DNA of 64,000 nt from Valencia hispanica. Its lineage: Eukaryota; Chordata; Actinopteri; Cyprinodontiformes; Valenciidae. The notes beneath the pieces were generated by a model. The model made no database searches, had not been told where the DNA came from, and worked only from the letters and a program-made list of their open reading frames with translations. The stretch spans positions 3,161,001 to 3,225,000 of the forward strand of contig OY747717.1 of assembly GCA_963556495.2 (NCBI GenBank), given 5' to 3'. Within the stretch, counting starts at the first letter, position 1. The number at the start of each line of letters is the position of its first letter. Shown here piece after piece: positions 34,300 to 47,600 of this stretch. Both the position numbers and the translations under genes were made by a program.

Positions 34300-35860
34300 T
34301 ATACCAGCTATACAGGAGTGCATCTCTCACTTCTTTTGTTTGAGTCCGGACAGCTGTTACACTCTTGAGCCTGCTTTCCCATCTAACATCACTCCCAAGA
34401 TTTCACTGTCAGTTTGACATGCTTTGTCAAAATGGCCCATCGTTGGGAGGCACCGGAGAAGAAATTGAAGAGCTTCTGCAAATACCCAAAGTAGCTAGTG
34501 GCATCTTGAGAGGACTTGGCAGCATCAACTATGACAAGATTCATAGTGTGAGCTCCACAAGGAACAAACAGTGCTCTTGGATTTAACTGTTGCAGTCTTG
34601 CCTGAACACCTTGCTTTTTCCCTTTCATGTTGGCTCCATTATCATAGGCCTGTCCTCGACAATTTTCAAAGGGAATCCCAAGCTCCCTAAGCTTGTCAAG
34701 GACAACATTGGAAAGGTTAAGGCCAGTAGTTTGCTCCACATCAATGTATCCCAGAAGGTTTTCCTTAATGAGTGGTTGTGGCTGGAAACAGGCAATGCGC
34801 ACGATGACCGACATCTGTTCTTTGTGACTTGCATCTGGAGTACAATCAAGAATGATAGAGAAATATTTCGCTAACTGGAAATGTCCTACAATGGTACGTA
34901 ATGTTTCTAAAGAAATGATCTGTATTAGCTCATTTTGTGTCTCATGACCAAGGTAGTATGTGTGCGGGATTTTTCATCTTTTATTTTGGCCACGTGATTC
35001 TCCATTACAGGGTCATATGTTGGCATAAGTTCTACTTCCTTCAAAAAGTTGCCATTGTCTGGCTCATAAAGAGAGTGGGACGAACCCCTGAAAGACAAAT
35101 TTCTGGAGGCCAGTGAGAGAGTGATTGAGATTAAGCATTTTTAAAACGTTATGCCACCTTTTCTTTTCTGCCTCTAGTAATGTCAGCTCCTGTTGATCTA
35201 TTGCCATGCCTTTCTTTAGCCGTGTGTCCAGTTCTCTCCACTTAAGCATGCACTGTGTATGGTCTTGGCTACACTCATGACCCCTCAAAGTACTGTTTAT
35301 GTTGACCAATCACTGTGGCCCTCTGCAGTGAGTTTTATAGTCTTCACACCAAAAGGCTTGCATGCAAAGCAGAACACAGCATTGCTCCGTGGAGAGTACA
35401 CTAACCAACTTCTGTTGGCCTTTTCTCCATTTGGCAGACTTTTGACCTGGAGGCTGGTATGAAATGCTCTTCCATCGGTTCCCTTTGGAAAATGAAAATC
35501 AGGGCTGACTTTGAAGGGACCTCTCCGTACAATTTCCATACGGTCAGTGTCTGAAGTGCGTGCTGGCCGTAAAGCAGGATCAGTTGGAGGGGGCAGATAT
35601 GTCTCAGCAATGTATTTTTCAGATGGCTTTTCAGATCCAGGACTCACTCTGCATTCAGGAGTGTTGGCTTTGTGCTAAGGCGTGTCTGTAGGTGAACTTG
35701 TAATTTGGAACTGCTGGTCAGGGCTGGGTGTTGTTGAAGAAGCTACAGACCTGATGGCTGGTGGCTGATCTTGTGCACTTAAACTGCTGGTGGATGGTCG
35801 ATCTGAATTTTTGTCCTTGGCTTGAATTCCTCCTTGCATGTACTTGTACATTGAGCCTGC
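34300..35860 (-). pseudogene. hAT-family transposase relic (TTF/ZMYM-like)
   Basis: Minus-strand pieces in order. A TTF-type zinc finger segment at 35647-35297 has NRSWLVYSP and AVFCFACKPFG. A helical segment follows at 35309-35064. The RNase H-like core at 34814-34389 has QAYDNGANMKGKKQGVQARL, FVPCGAHTMNLV and RWAILTKHV. After a frameshift, a further piece (RWESRLKSV) reaches about 34,300. The C-terminal dimerisation domain is missing. Several frameshifts and stops show it is dead. A candidate first exon lies at 37,091-37,168. Confidence 0.75.
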
Positions 35861-37090
35861 ATTCAAACACACAAAGAAAATTTGTCATATTAATTCTAAA
35901 CAAATACATTTTTAAACCATGGGGAAAAAAAAAACTGTAATACATTATTTATAGGTTTATGTTGGCTTATAAATCACTGGCATGTGACGTGATGAAATTC
36001 AAAACTATTTAACCTTTATCGAGAAGAACTAGAGAGGGACAATATAAACATTCTGTACACAACTAGAAAACTCTGAATATGAAGGGAGGAGATTAGCATA
36101 ACTATAAACCATCAGCAGCAGATGTTCCCCTTGGCCTGTATCTTTCGAAAACATCAGCAGAGAGCAAATACCTAATTTGATAAAGGTTTGTCTAATTTGG
36201 CATATTAAATCTGAGTTACAAATAGACCAAATATTTAATCATGATAAATCATGTCCATAGAGTTAACTCATGATTAATAACAAACAACTGCTGATTTAAA
36301 AAAAATTCTTACTTTACCTTGACAGTTTTTTGTTTTTGTGATAGTTATTTAAGCATTTGGGTGGACAAATATGTTTTATTTCTTTATTCAAAACAGCACA
36401 GACATCTGACCTCACAGAGGAAACTTTTTTCTTCAGGAAAATTTATTAGGAGGAACTTAATTTTAAAAAAAAATCTTCAACCTCTTCAGAACATCATTAC
36501 ATTAAGGTCCATATTTTAGATTAACAACCTTTAACACCACTGTTCAGAGTAACTTATTTTTGAAACAAGCCTGATGAACAGACTGAACAAGGGATCATTT
36601 CACTTTGTTGCTTTTTTATTAACTTTTTTTTCTTAGAAGTGTTGCTTAAGAATAGAATAACTGCTTGGAAGATGATGATTAGCTACGTTTTTTTCTCCAA
36701 CAGTAAAAAGCTCCAAAGCTTGTCTGAGTTTGTCTCCCTATCAGCCTCTCTCACAGCTGCTATGAGGAGGATGGGAGGCGGGACAGAGCGGCGCAGTCTC
36801 CCCGACTTTTAACAAACTGGAGAAGCAGAGAACAAAATGCGCCCAAACAGCACAGATAAAGTCAAAATGTACGGAAGCAGTGCACAAAAATACAAAATAA
36901 ATGTCCTGAAATGCAGCATACTTACAAAACTCAGCAACATTTGGCTGACAACAGATGAATTAACAACAATATAGCAATTCCGAATTTAAGCTAGGTCAGA
37001 GGTCAAGTCTGAACATGAATGAATGATCACAGGTTTTGGAATAGATAAATATTACAAAATTAACAATTGTCATTAAAAACATAGTCTTAC

Positions 37091-37168
37091 CTGCAAACGA
37101 TGCAAGAGCGTCATCCCGCTGTTTTTTCTTTTTTCTGCGCCGGACTCCTGAAGTCTTTTCGAAGCCAT
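37091..37168 (-). pseudogene. Candidate 5' exon of the hAT transposase
   Basis: ATG at 37168-37166 followed by a basic stretch (MASKRLQESGAEKRKNSG) typical of TTF-type hAT N-termini, and a donor CAG|GTAAGAC. The likely acceptor is near 35,857 (AATGCAG). The junction as read does not keep one open frame, so either the splice differs or the copy is damaged. Confidence 0.4.
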
Positions 37169-38436
37169 GTCAACCACAGGTGTCAGGGTCGAAGGTCAGG
37201 GTTAATGAAACAGACCAACTACGGGGAGGGAGGAGGGAGATGGAGGGGGGCCGACAACGGATGAGAAAGACGTCCATCTTTTTTCTTTCTTTCTGTCTTG
37301 CTTTCTTTTTGTATTGCTTATCATTAACTTGTTTTGCATGTTTTTTTTATTGTAAATCTGTCTTTATTATAGATTTTTTTTATAAGCTCAGTTGGTGCTC
37401 CTGCTGCCAGCTTGTTGCCCTACGCACAGTGCGTGGTGTGCGTGGGCGGAGCGCCGGCGCTGAGCCCTTGCGTCAACGGATGATGGCGCTGAGTGTCTCC
37501 ACAGACGCAGAAGCATAAACTAGGATTAACGCCGCATGTCGTTGACAGCCGTTGCGCTTGAAATAATTTTTTTCCCCCTCTCCCAAATGGACACCGTTTG
37601 ACCCAGGCTGAAATTAAGACTATTTGCAGACTAAAACTGCAACAAATGGTCAAACAGTGTGGTTAAACTTTTATATCAGAAAATATAAGCAGCTTAAAAC
37701 ATCTGTCCATGAAAAAAAAAAACACCTCGATTTCTAATCTCATGAAACTCCGGATTTAAAAAGTTTTTGTCACAATCAGCGACTGGTTTAACCTTCCCGA
37801 GTTCAAACATACATCCCCATAAAACGCTACACTAAAATACACATTTTTAACTGCTAAAGGGTTTTAAACTAGCTCTTACCGTTTGCTGAATTATGACTCA
37901 GCTAAACTGAATGGCGCGAACAGCCGCCATCTTGTCTTCATCGGCGCTCTGATAGTTTTTGAAGTGGACCCTGGTCGGGAGGGGGGGGAGAGGGGGGGTA
38001 GACTATTATCGTCAAAATTGCCACAATCTGATAAAGTCATTAAACAAACATGATTATATGTATTAAATAGAAGTTCAAATACATGTATTATTGTATAGTT
38101 ATTTAAATGTTTCCATAACTTCTAAAGCACACATAGGAACGTATTTTAAAGGAATTTCGTCATTGCAAATAGAATTACTTCAGTATCTGTGCAATTATTT
38201 CAAAGTTATCTCTTAAAGCAAAAGTGAATCTTGTTTTTAAGCAGTTAATGTAACCAATCCGAAAAGTAGTTTGCTGAAAACTTTAAGGATGCTAACCAAA
38301 ATGTCTTGTAAAACATAAAATATGTTGGCTGGCCAGTCTGTCACTGGCTGCATTTTTCTCCATTTCACTTCATCCCTCCATTTTACATTGCTGACTCAGC
38401 ACTTAGAAGCATGCAAAAAGTGTTTTTACCATTTAT

Positions 38437-38702
38437 ACTGCAAAAACAGCACTGCTTGAAATAAGCCAAATATTCTTAAAAAATGTCAAATTTTCTTGTT
38501 TTGAGCAAAGAAAATCTGCCAATGGGGTGAGCAAAAGTTGCTTGGCTAGAATTCTTAAAACTGGCAAACAAATCTTAGAATAAGCTTAATTTTCTTGGGC
38601 AAAACTTGCTTGTTAAGAAAATGTTTTCTCTTTAGACAAAAATAAGAAAACATTTCCAGAAACAAGACTTTTTTACTTTCTTGAGAATCCTTTTTTGCAG
38701 TG
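38437..38702. mobile_element. MITE with ACTGCAAAAA ends
   Basis: ACTGCAAAAACAG at the left and TTTTTTGCAGTGTA at the right form inverted ends around about 265 bp of AT-rich sequence, a frequent fish MITE type. Confidence 0.6.
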
Positions 38703-40329
38703 TACTTTAAAAACTTAAGATCCAAAAATGTCCCATCTGTCGACAAAGAAACAAAAACAACTCTCGGGATAAAACCGACAGATTTATTATCAGCTCTGAC
38801 ACCAGAAACACAATGCATCTCATGTCGTTTCATTCTCATTGTGTCAAACATGCTCTTACAGCGCAACAAACACATACAGGCATCGATACACACTGATAAC
38901 TTAACAAACGAGTATAAACCGCAGGCATCGGCGAAAACTCAAACCGAGAGGGGGTTTACCAAAATTAAAAGGTCTTAGAGGTACTTTAAACTATTTCTGG
39001 TAAACGTGGTACAAAAACAACATCCGGACTTCTGCTCTCTTTTGGCTTCACAAAAGGAATCTGTGGATCAAAACATTAAGCGGCCCAGAAACTTTACAGT
39101 AGATCAGACGGAAAGGTTATAAACAGGCACAACATGAAGATAAACGTAAAAGCAATGCTTAGGTTCTCAAGTTGACAGAGGAGAACCACAAAGAAAATGA
39201 AATGCGTAAACATCTTGCTAAAGGCAGACATCTTTACAGCCTTAAAAAAAACCACAATGACCAGCGATGCAGCCAACGGACAACTAATTGTATTAAAAGA
39301 TTGTCACGATTACAGGGCATTGGTTTGAGAACTGTTCTATAGATTTATTTTAACATTTTCTCATGCAAGGAAACCGACTGGTAAATTATTTTTATTTTTT
39401 TTGGGGGGGGGCTCATTTCTAGTTAGACATTATTTTAAAAAGGTGCATGATGATTACTCTCAGATTGATATGCAGATTACTTTCAAATACTCCCAACACG
39501 GATAACTTATGGTTAACAAAAACGCATGCAATGATCTATCCTCAAAGTGTGTAGTATTCCACAGAATTACTGTTGCAGCAATGAGCTTGGGTGTTGTGCA
39601 ATTTTTGAGCCATATTACACACAGCTAATTCTGAAAAACTATTCCCAAAGAACAGTAAAAGGAAACTCGCAGTGTAATAGTTAAAACAGTGATGCACAGT
39701 AGCGGTAGGATAATGATATGGATAAATTTATAAGTAAGACATGTCAGTAATTTAAAACAAGAAAAATGTAACTGTAGCCATTAATGGTTGTTGGGTGAAA
39801 ATCAACATTGAGCAACCCCCGACGTGATCCATACGAGGGTAAATTTACAACATACAAATGGCGGATAGAGAATAGTGCTGAATACTTTTCTGATGTAAAT
39901 ACCTGTTAAGCACCATGGCAATACATTTTTCCTAATATTATTCCCATTTAAATGTTTCTGCTTCACAATGCTTTAAGAATTCACAATATATCTTTTCAAA
40001 AGCTGAAGCTAAAAATCCACCAATATGTAAAGCCAAGAAGTATAATTGTGTGTTAAAACAATTACATTGACAAGTCATGTTAAAGCTGAGTTTTCTAAAA
40101 CATCTGGCTGTCCAAACATGGAGGATTAATGCTTTGATAGAAAGCAAACATAAGATTTTTTTTTTAATACCTTAAGTGTTTATAAGTTGCTGAGTGAAAC
40201 ATTTCTGCATCCTACTCTCAGTTGGCGTCGACAAATTAAATACATGTAATTTTTATAATGTGCACAGCCACATTTTGCAATATTAAAGCACACAAAGTAT
40301 CAAACAATGCCAAATAAAACAGTTTTCAT

Positions 40330-43300
40330 GTGACTTTCTGTGTCACAAGAAAAACTCACAACATGACGACAATTTTAGGTGTGCTAACTCGCCGTCATGT
40401 TTTTGGCTAAACTAGACTAACTGGCTAAAGTAAGTTGGCCTCGCTTTTAGCACACTAGTGCATTCTCTGGGATACAAAAGATAGGAAGATAGTAGAAAAA
40501 AACAAAAGAAACATGTAAATATACCCAAACAGATTTTTTTCATTTGAACAGATAAATGGGGAACAGTGTTATTTTAACATCCTGCTAGCAGATATTAAAG
40601 CTACCAGCTTAGCACCAATGCTACATTAGTAAATAAATCCCTTAGAAATGTATTACGTGTTGTTCAAATATAATTTAGCATTGTTAATTGAGGGCTCTGG
40701 GTCAGTCAACCCTCTTCCTATTCATACACCCACTATGTGATAGCGCATTGCCACTGTGTACCTTCCAACTTCTATTTCGTACCTGTAAACAAACTATGTG
40801 GCAGGCATGTACCAAAACCATGGGTTATGAATGTATTTATTGTAGTTAAGTATTTTCATGAATTTAGGAATTAATTGTGATTTAAAAAAAATAATTTGGT
40901 ACCAAAAAAACCCACAGTCTACAGGACAGTTTGTACTTGAAAACATTGGGTACAAAACAACCAAAAATGCAAAATGGAAATGAGAGAATATGAACAAAAG
41001 CCTCACTGAGCATTTATAAATTTGTATTAAGAGCTGTAATAGACATCCACAGTTAGAACACATTATTGTTACTTATTTTTTTACAGCATACGATGTACCA
41101 AACAATGTAGGATTTATTAATTTAATCTGTGTTCTCAAATTTGCGTGAAAAAAGGAGCTGGCTGAGCTAGCTTGATGTAACATTTTAGTGCTATGGATAA
41201 AATAACTTGGTGCGACAGCTGAAAAAAAGGACTAAAATATACACAAAATTGCAACAAAAAAAAAGTTAAACAGTCACCTAACAAAACAAAACCTTGAGCT
41301 GCTGGTACATTTGCGCCTGGTACATTTCCTTGAAGCTAACTATGTAGCGCTAAGCTACTACATAAGGTAAATGTAATGATGCTATCTGAGCTTTATTCAC
41401 TTCAAACTACAGTTCCTTTGAACTGGAAATGCACTGTAATTTTCAAAGAATACAAATGACTAAATTATGTCAATTCCACTCAAGTGTATGTGATTTATTG
41501 AGTGTCGTGCAAAAAACAAATGCTAGGTGGCTATGCTAAGTCTTTAGCATGCTAGTGCCTTGTGTGGAATGCATAAGCTAGTGAGCTGGATAGAAGAAAT
41601 AAAACAAATGTACATAAAGCAAAACCTGAAAAGTTTATTTTTCAGTTGGAAGGAAGATGCAAACAATCTTTAAACAAATCCTTGAGCTATTTTTGTTACA
41701 TTAGCATCATGCTAGCAGTTACGAAAGCTAACTGCTTAGCACCAATGCTACATTAGCTAATGAGTCTTTTTTGTATTTGCTGTTTAAAAAAATTAATTAT
41801 GTTAACTGAGGTTTAATTTTATAAAACGACCATTTGTGGTGTATGTCAACAATAATAATATGACACATTGCAACATCCAGATAAACCAGGCAGGTTTAAA
41901 TGCAGTGGATCTCAAAAGTTTGCACACCGTGTGAAAATAGAAGTTTCCGTTGATGTGCCTCTGCAAATTTCACTGTACAAATGTGTCAGTTAGGAGAGGG
42001 GCACAAAGAAACATAACCTATTTAAGGAAATGTGGGGCAATAGATTAACACTAGCAAAGCTATGTTTCGACAAATTAGATGAAAAGGCAAGACAGAGCTT
42101 GGTGAGCCTGCCAAGAGCGTTAGTAAACGGGAGTACATGAATTTCAAACAAGTTCTATTTGTGCTCTGCGTGTGACCACAATCGTCTGTATTCTCCACGT
42201 CTGGATAAAGGAGCGAGTCAACTCAAGTAAAAATACAAAGTAGTAATCCAGAAAATTACTCGAATAAAAGTAAAAAAGTATTTGGTTAAAAGGCTACTCT
42301 GGTATCGAGTACTTATTTTGAGAGAGTTACATATGATTTGATGTTCAAAAATGATGTAATTGGACAAAAATATGAAGCTATGTGCACTAAACTAAATACA
42401 AATACATTAAATAATCGCATAACAAATTCTAATAGATGAAATATTTTTCCAAATTCTTTTCAAAGTAAAACTAATGAACCAATACCTACAGTAGGTAATG
42501 TATATGTTAGATCAGGGTAAGGTACCCCCACTTTATGGGGTGCTGTTTTGTAAAGTTACACAGTCAAAAGTTTACAACAATAATTTGGGTTAATAGCCCG
42601 TCAGAGAAATAGATGGAGTTTCATTGTTTAAAGTCATATTTAACTAGCTAAGCTAAATATTTATTTTGAAGCTAAATATTTAGCTAACCAGTTTAGCTTG
42701 CTAACTAAATATTTAGTTTGAAACTGTCACATTTATAAATGAATACGATGGACGGAAATATGTCTTTGAGAAATGATCCCCCATTTCTTTTCCTATGACA
42801 GGCTAAATTACCCAAATTAATGCTGTTAAGTTATGACTGTGTAACTTACAAACGGCACCACTTGACCTCTGAATGGCATAACAAGCTCAGCAGACAGAAA
42901 ATAACATTAAAAGGATTAAGACTGTGTACAAAACAAGGTCTTCAACATAAACTGTAGTCATTAGTCTCGTGCATTTTGGGTTTATAAACAAGTTACTCGC
43001 TGTGGGTAAGAGTAGCGATACTTCATAAAATTTTACTCGAGTAAAAGCAAATAGTATAGGGTAGTAAAACTACTCCTAAAAGTAATTTTAAAAAGTTACT
43101 TAAATTAATGTAACTGAGTAAATATAAATGTTACTACCCACCTCTGGCAAATAGCATGCAACACTTGGAGCCACAAGATTTGCAGTTTTTATCACTTTTA
43201 CCTCCAAAAGATTTTACAGGATAAATGTCACATTATTGGTAGAAACATGATTACTGTCTCATTAGAAAATCTTCTATTTTAACAATGGTTTAGACAATTT

Positions 43301-43570
43301 TGAGAGCCACTGCAATTTCTTGACTGTTGTCACAAGCAAAAACTAAGAGCTGGCTGAACTAGGTTAGCTTGACTTACGTCAGTGACGTTGATGAGCGGGA
43401 AAAATGTCCACTGAGCAAGAACTAAAACAAAGGCTAATCAAGAAATAAGAACAAAAGTGTCTTTAAACACAATCTTGAGCTGCTGTTGTCACAATAGCAT
43501 CATGCTAGCAGCAATGAAAGCTAACTGCTAAGCTAATCAGCAGCTCTGTGTCACTTTCTATCTGCAATTC
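40330..43570. repeat. Four diverged copies of a ~400-bp unit
   Basis: Blocks with CTTGAGCTGCTG..., CATGCTAGCAG..., GAAAGCTAACTGC(T)TAGC recur near 40,583, 41,290, 41,680 and 43,470, each preceded by a GGCTA/CTAGC-rich stretch. The spacing is irregular. They lie downstream of rab27b, possibly in its 3' UTR. Confidence 0.5.
42205..43146. mobile_element. hAT-type DNA element ending CCCACCTCTG
   Basis: Inward-facing ACTCGAGTAAAAG-type sequences at 42,235-42,330 and 42,990-43,146 end in TACTACCCACCTCTG, the usual fish CAGAGGTGGGTAG terminus. About 600 bp of other sequence lies between. The left terminus is diverged. Confidence 0.5.
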
Positions 43571-44014
43571 AAGATTTAGTGACGGCTAACTGACCTTGTA
43601 TCATGTTGGACAACCATTTCAGGCCAATCTATGTTTCTTTTATTTATTTTAAACTAAACTTAAGTCTTAAATGTTTTTATGGGCACTTTATTTTGCCTAA
43701 AGCTAAAACACACAGTATAAAGTACCCTTAGATTAGCTAAAAAAATAATATAAAAAGAAATTAGCCACATAAAAAAACTGTTTTCTGTTCGGAAACACAG
43801 CTGGAGCCACTTGATTTCTGTACCAAAGACTCCCAACAAAGCCAGTTAATATAAAACACATTTGGCACATGTTCAGTAAATGTCTAAAACAAAGCTTCTC
43901 TGGTAGCTCTAATGTGTGGTTGATACAGGTACAGCACAGAACAGAGAGAAACAAAGAAATATAAATAAAACACATTGGTCCCACCAATCCTCAGTGTAGC
44001 CCAGGAGAAAAAGC

Positions 44015-44020
44015 TTTATT
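44015..44020 (-). promoter_or_regulatory. Candidate rab27b poly(A) signal
   Basis: AATAAA on the minus strand about 490 nt beyond the stop codon. Others occur at 43,687-43,692 and near 38,781, so a much longer 3' UTR, as in mammals, is possible. Confidence 0.35.
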
Positions 44021-44508
44021 CACACAGCCTGGTATTAAACTCGGTTTAGCCCAGATTTGACACAAAGTTTAATCTTTTCCCTGTTGTGAAGTAATGGGCA
44101 GATGAACTGGTAAGGGTGGGATTTGAAGCTCAAATTGTGTGTTTAAGTCTATTAAATGATCTGAATGGGGTGCAGAGTTTAATTCCCAGGCTGCAGGTTT
44201 TCAGCGAGGCACATTATGTGTCTGACAGCGATGAAAGACTCCTCTCCTGTTATAATCTCCTCCTCAAGGCTTGACAGGCTGAGGAATTATTACCTTGAAG
44301 GTCCACTAGAGGGAGCTAAAGTTTGTCCATTGTCAGAGTTGCAGACAGGAATGGACATAAAGAATGAAAAGAGCCAAAAGACGTTGATTTTTTTTTTTTA
44401 AGGAGTGAAGAGGAGAGACATGCTATCAGAAAAGATAGAGGGAAAAGTAAAAGATGAACAGGATGTGAGGAGGATCAAGGACAGGCGGACAGAGGAGCGT
44501 CCCCTGAT

Positions 44509-44695
44509 TTAACATGCACATCTCTTCTCATTGGGCTGTCCATCTACAAGCTTGGTGGCCCCGTTCCCGTTGGCTGGATCTGCCAGCGGTTTCTCGACAC
44601 ACTGCTCCATCCTCTTCATCACCAGATCCAGCAGAGTTGTCACTGCCTTGTCCACCTCTGCTCCAGTTGCTGCGCTGGTCTCAAAGTATGGGATC
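44509..44695 (-). CDS. rab27b: rab27b terminal coding exon
   Basis: Begins after CTCACAG with the base completing Gly, then [18 protein letters not shown] and the hypervariable tail, ending EKRCAC and TAA (44511-44509). A polyadenylation hexamer on the minus strand lies at 44,015-44,020. Several more lie farther downstream, so 3' UTR length is open. Confidence 0.94.
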
Positions 44696-47600
44696 CTGTG
44701 AGCGGCAGCAGAAAGAGGGGGGTTCACGGAAATTCTTTACTGAATAATTTGAAAAAGCCCAGATGATGATGTCAAAGCTTTGGAAGCTTCTGATGGGTTA
44801 ATTCACTATGGCGCAGCATTGGGGCCAAAATTAAGACTACTGCCCTGCCGCAGGAGGCTATTGGTGTGTTCTATTTACCTCGGAAGTTGGAACTGGGAAT
44901 GACGTCACACCCGAGTTGCGAGCGTTCCAGTTAACAAAGTCGGGATTTCAGCATGCCGATGCCCAAGAAAGCCGTTGTTTTGTTAGCTTTTTCCGAAAAA
45001 AGGAGACCGCTAAACAAATATCTAGCTCCATCTGGAAAGCATCTTTGATGAGGAAAAAAGACGCAGAAGGTATCTGTTGTTTTTACTGCAAAATACTGTT
45101 TTTACTGTAAAATAAGCAAGTTTACAACACAACTTACTGTTGTTTACGGGCTGAGCGGCCATTTTGAAACCAAATGTCGGAGCAAAAAAAAATAAATCTC
45201 AGACTTTCCAAGTGGGAAGTCCGACTTCAGGGGGGTCGTTCCAGTTGATTCTTCCCACTCGGAAGTCGGAGTTTACGAGTTCTGAGTACAAATAGAACGC
45301 ACTATAAATCCATTCCGAAGCTAGCAACTGATCTGACTATTGATAGGCCAGTATCGGTAACTGAGAGGCCGGCCCTGGCAACTGAGAGGGAGACGGCTCA
45401 CTAGTGATCGCATTAGATAGGCTAGCGACTAGCATGTCTAGGCTAACCACCCACTTTTCCTATTATCTGCTGTCTATTAGCATGGATAAGCTGGCCGCTA
45501 GCATTCCTTGGCTTGTCACCCACTTTATTAGACGTGTGCTTTCTTCTTCCGACTTTATGGCGGTCAGCTAACAATTTGAGGTGCATTACCGCCACCTTCT
45601 GGACTGCCATGTGGACTGGAATAGTTTTAATGGCTTTATCCTTAAGTAAATACCTGTGACTCTTAAAAATCAAAATATCGTCCCGTAAGTTATTTCCCAT
45701 TATAGTTTTGTAAAATTTAATTTACCCTTGACTGAACAATACTTCTGTTGCCCAGATTTGAGTATTTTCCTCTCCTGCCTATATTTATCACAAGCTACAT
45801 GTGCAAATGTTTCCTCTTACCCCACCAAAATAAAAATAAATCACAATACCTGTCCCTGGGTGTGAAATTAGGGTCCTCTGGATTGAGTATGTGATTTGTT
45901 ATATGTTCTTTGCAGTTTTACTAACTGTTAGGTCTGGGGAGTTTGGATAGAATAACAGATTTTTTTAATTAAAAAAATGCTTTCTGCCAATAAGTATTAT
46001 TTAAACAATAATTAGGGGGCGTCGTGTAGCAGAGTGGTTAAGACGGGGACCCCATGTTCGGAGGCCTCAGTCCTCAGCGCGGTTTTCCGGGGGTTCGATT
46101 CCACCCCGTGGACATTTGCCTAATGTCTCTTCCCCCACCTCTCCCATTACTACACACTATCCACTGTCAATAAAGGCCACTGTAGCCACAAAAACTTTAA
46201 AAAAGGTAAACCATCAACCATGTTTGAGTATTTACTTAAGGATAAAGACATTAAAACTATGCCGGTCCACATGGCAGTCGAGAAGGTGGCGGTAATGAAC
46301 CTCAAGTTGTTAGCCAACCACCATAAAGTAGGAAGAAGAAAAAACAAGCGTCTAATAAAGCGGGTGACGAGCCAAAGAATGCTAGTGGTCAGCTTATCCA
46401 TGCTAATGGACAGCACAGAGAGTAGTAAATCCAGTGGGTGGCTAGCCTAGACATTCTAGTTGCCAGCCTATCTAATGCGATAACTAGTGAGTAGGCCTGT
46501 AGCGATGCGTCGATGACGTCGACGACTCGGACGTCAAATCCGGTAATCGTCGCGCCACGCCCCCTCTCGCGCATGAGTGACCAAAACAAAGCACCATAGA
46601 GAACAAAACTCAGTCTCCAATCACCTCTCAGGCTCAGCACCCTGCACTCCCAAGCTCTACACGTCACCAGAACGCAACCTGCCGGCCGCCGCCCTACCTT
46701 TAAGGTGTGGGAATACGTCAAACGCAGCCATTAGCGTCAAGGTATAGTTATTTGCAGTCTTTGAAAGATGGAGCTGGCATATCACACCAGCACAACTTCT
46801 ATGTGGGAACATCTGAAGCAGAGGCATCCTATTGTTACTCGTGACGCTGGAGAACAGAAGTAATTAACGTTACAATCGCCAATGTTTTCTAAACTAATTG
46901 CACGTTTGTGTAACGTTAGTAGTGTATTGTGTAACATGTGCTTGAGCTCTGCGCACTTCGTTGGTGCGAGCTAACTGTGTTTGGTTTCTGCTAGTAGCTA
47001 GTGACTAAACAGCTGTGTTTAGCTAACATTAGTTAGAAATAGCATATAATGCTGGCATGAATAGTAACGGTGGCTAAATTACAGCTAACAGAACACAGCT
47101 ATCTAGTCACAAGCGTCGGCGTACAGCTAATTGGCATCACCAAAGTGACCAGATGCCGGCCTATCAATAGTCGGATCAGTTGCTGGCTTCGGAATGGATA
47201 TAGCCTCCTGTGGCAGGGAAGTAGTCCTAATTTTGGCCCCATACGTTCACAACATCTGAGTTAAATGGAGTTACACCTGCTGATGTACAAAACACTGAGA
47301 AGTTTTCCCCACAACAGTGAGAGTCTAAGTGCTATTGTTACCAAGTAATAGGATCCGGAATACACTGGAAAGGAGGAAATTTTATGTCCGCCTATTTTTC
47401 AATTCAATTCAGTGCTGGGGGTTTGAGAAGACAGAACAGAGACACAGAAAGAACAGAGGATCTGATATAAGAGTACTTTCTATGTTAAAGAAAGTGAAAA
47501 GTTGATCATTTATATTTATTTTCTAAAAATACAAGCTTTACAAGTGGCTTCAGAATGGAGGGGCGAACTGAAACACAGTGTAGGTCTAAATTCTGAAGTA

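Larger units (their letters stand above)
44821..47240. repeat. Imperfect 2.4-kb palindrome in rab27b intron 4
   Basis: Arm A runs 44,821-45,700 and arm B (inverted) 46,220-47,240. Shared blocks include GGGGCCAAAATTA at 44,821 versus its complement ending 47,240, and the block around CTATCTAATGCGAT. Arm A has gained a 440-bp MITE, arm B about 640 bp of hAT-like sequence, and the centre a SINE. Confidence 0.75.

Noticed and set aside
46015..46110. Functional tRNA-Leu/Ser gene
   Set aside because: A and B boxes are present, but a proper acceptor stem is not, and a SINE body and A-rich tail follow.
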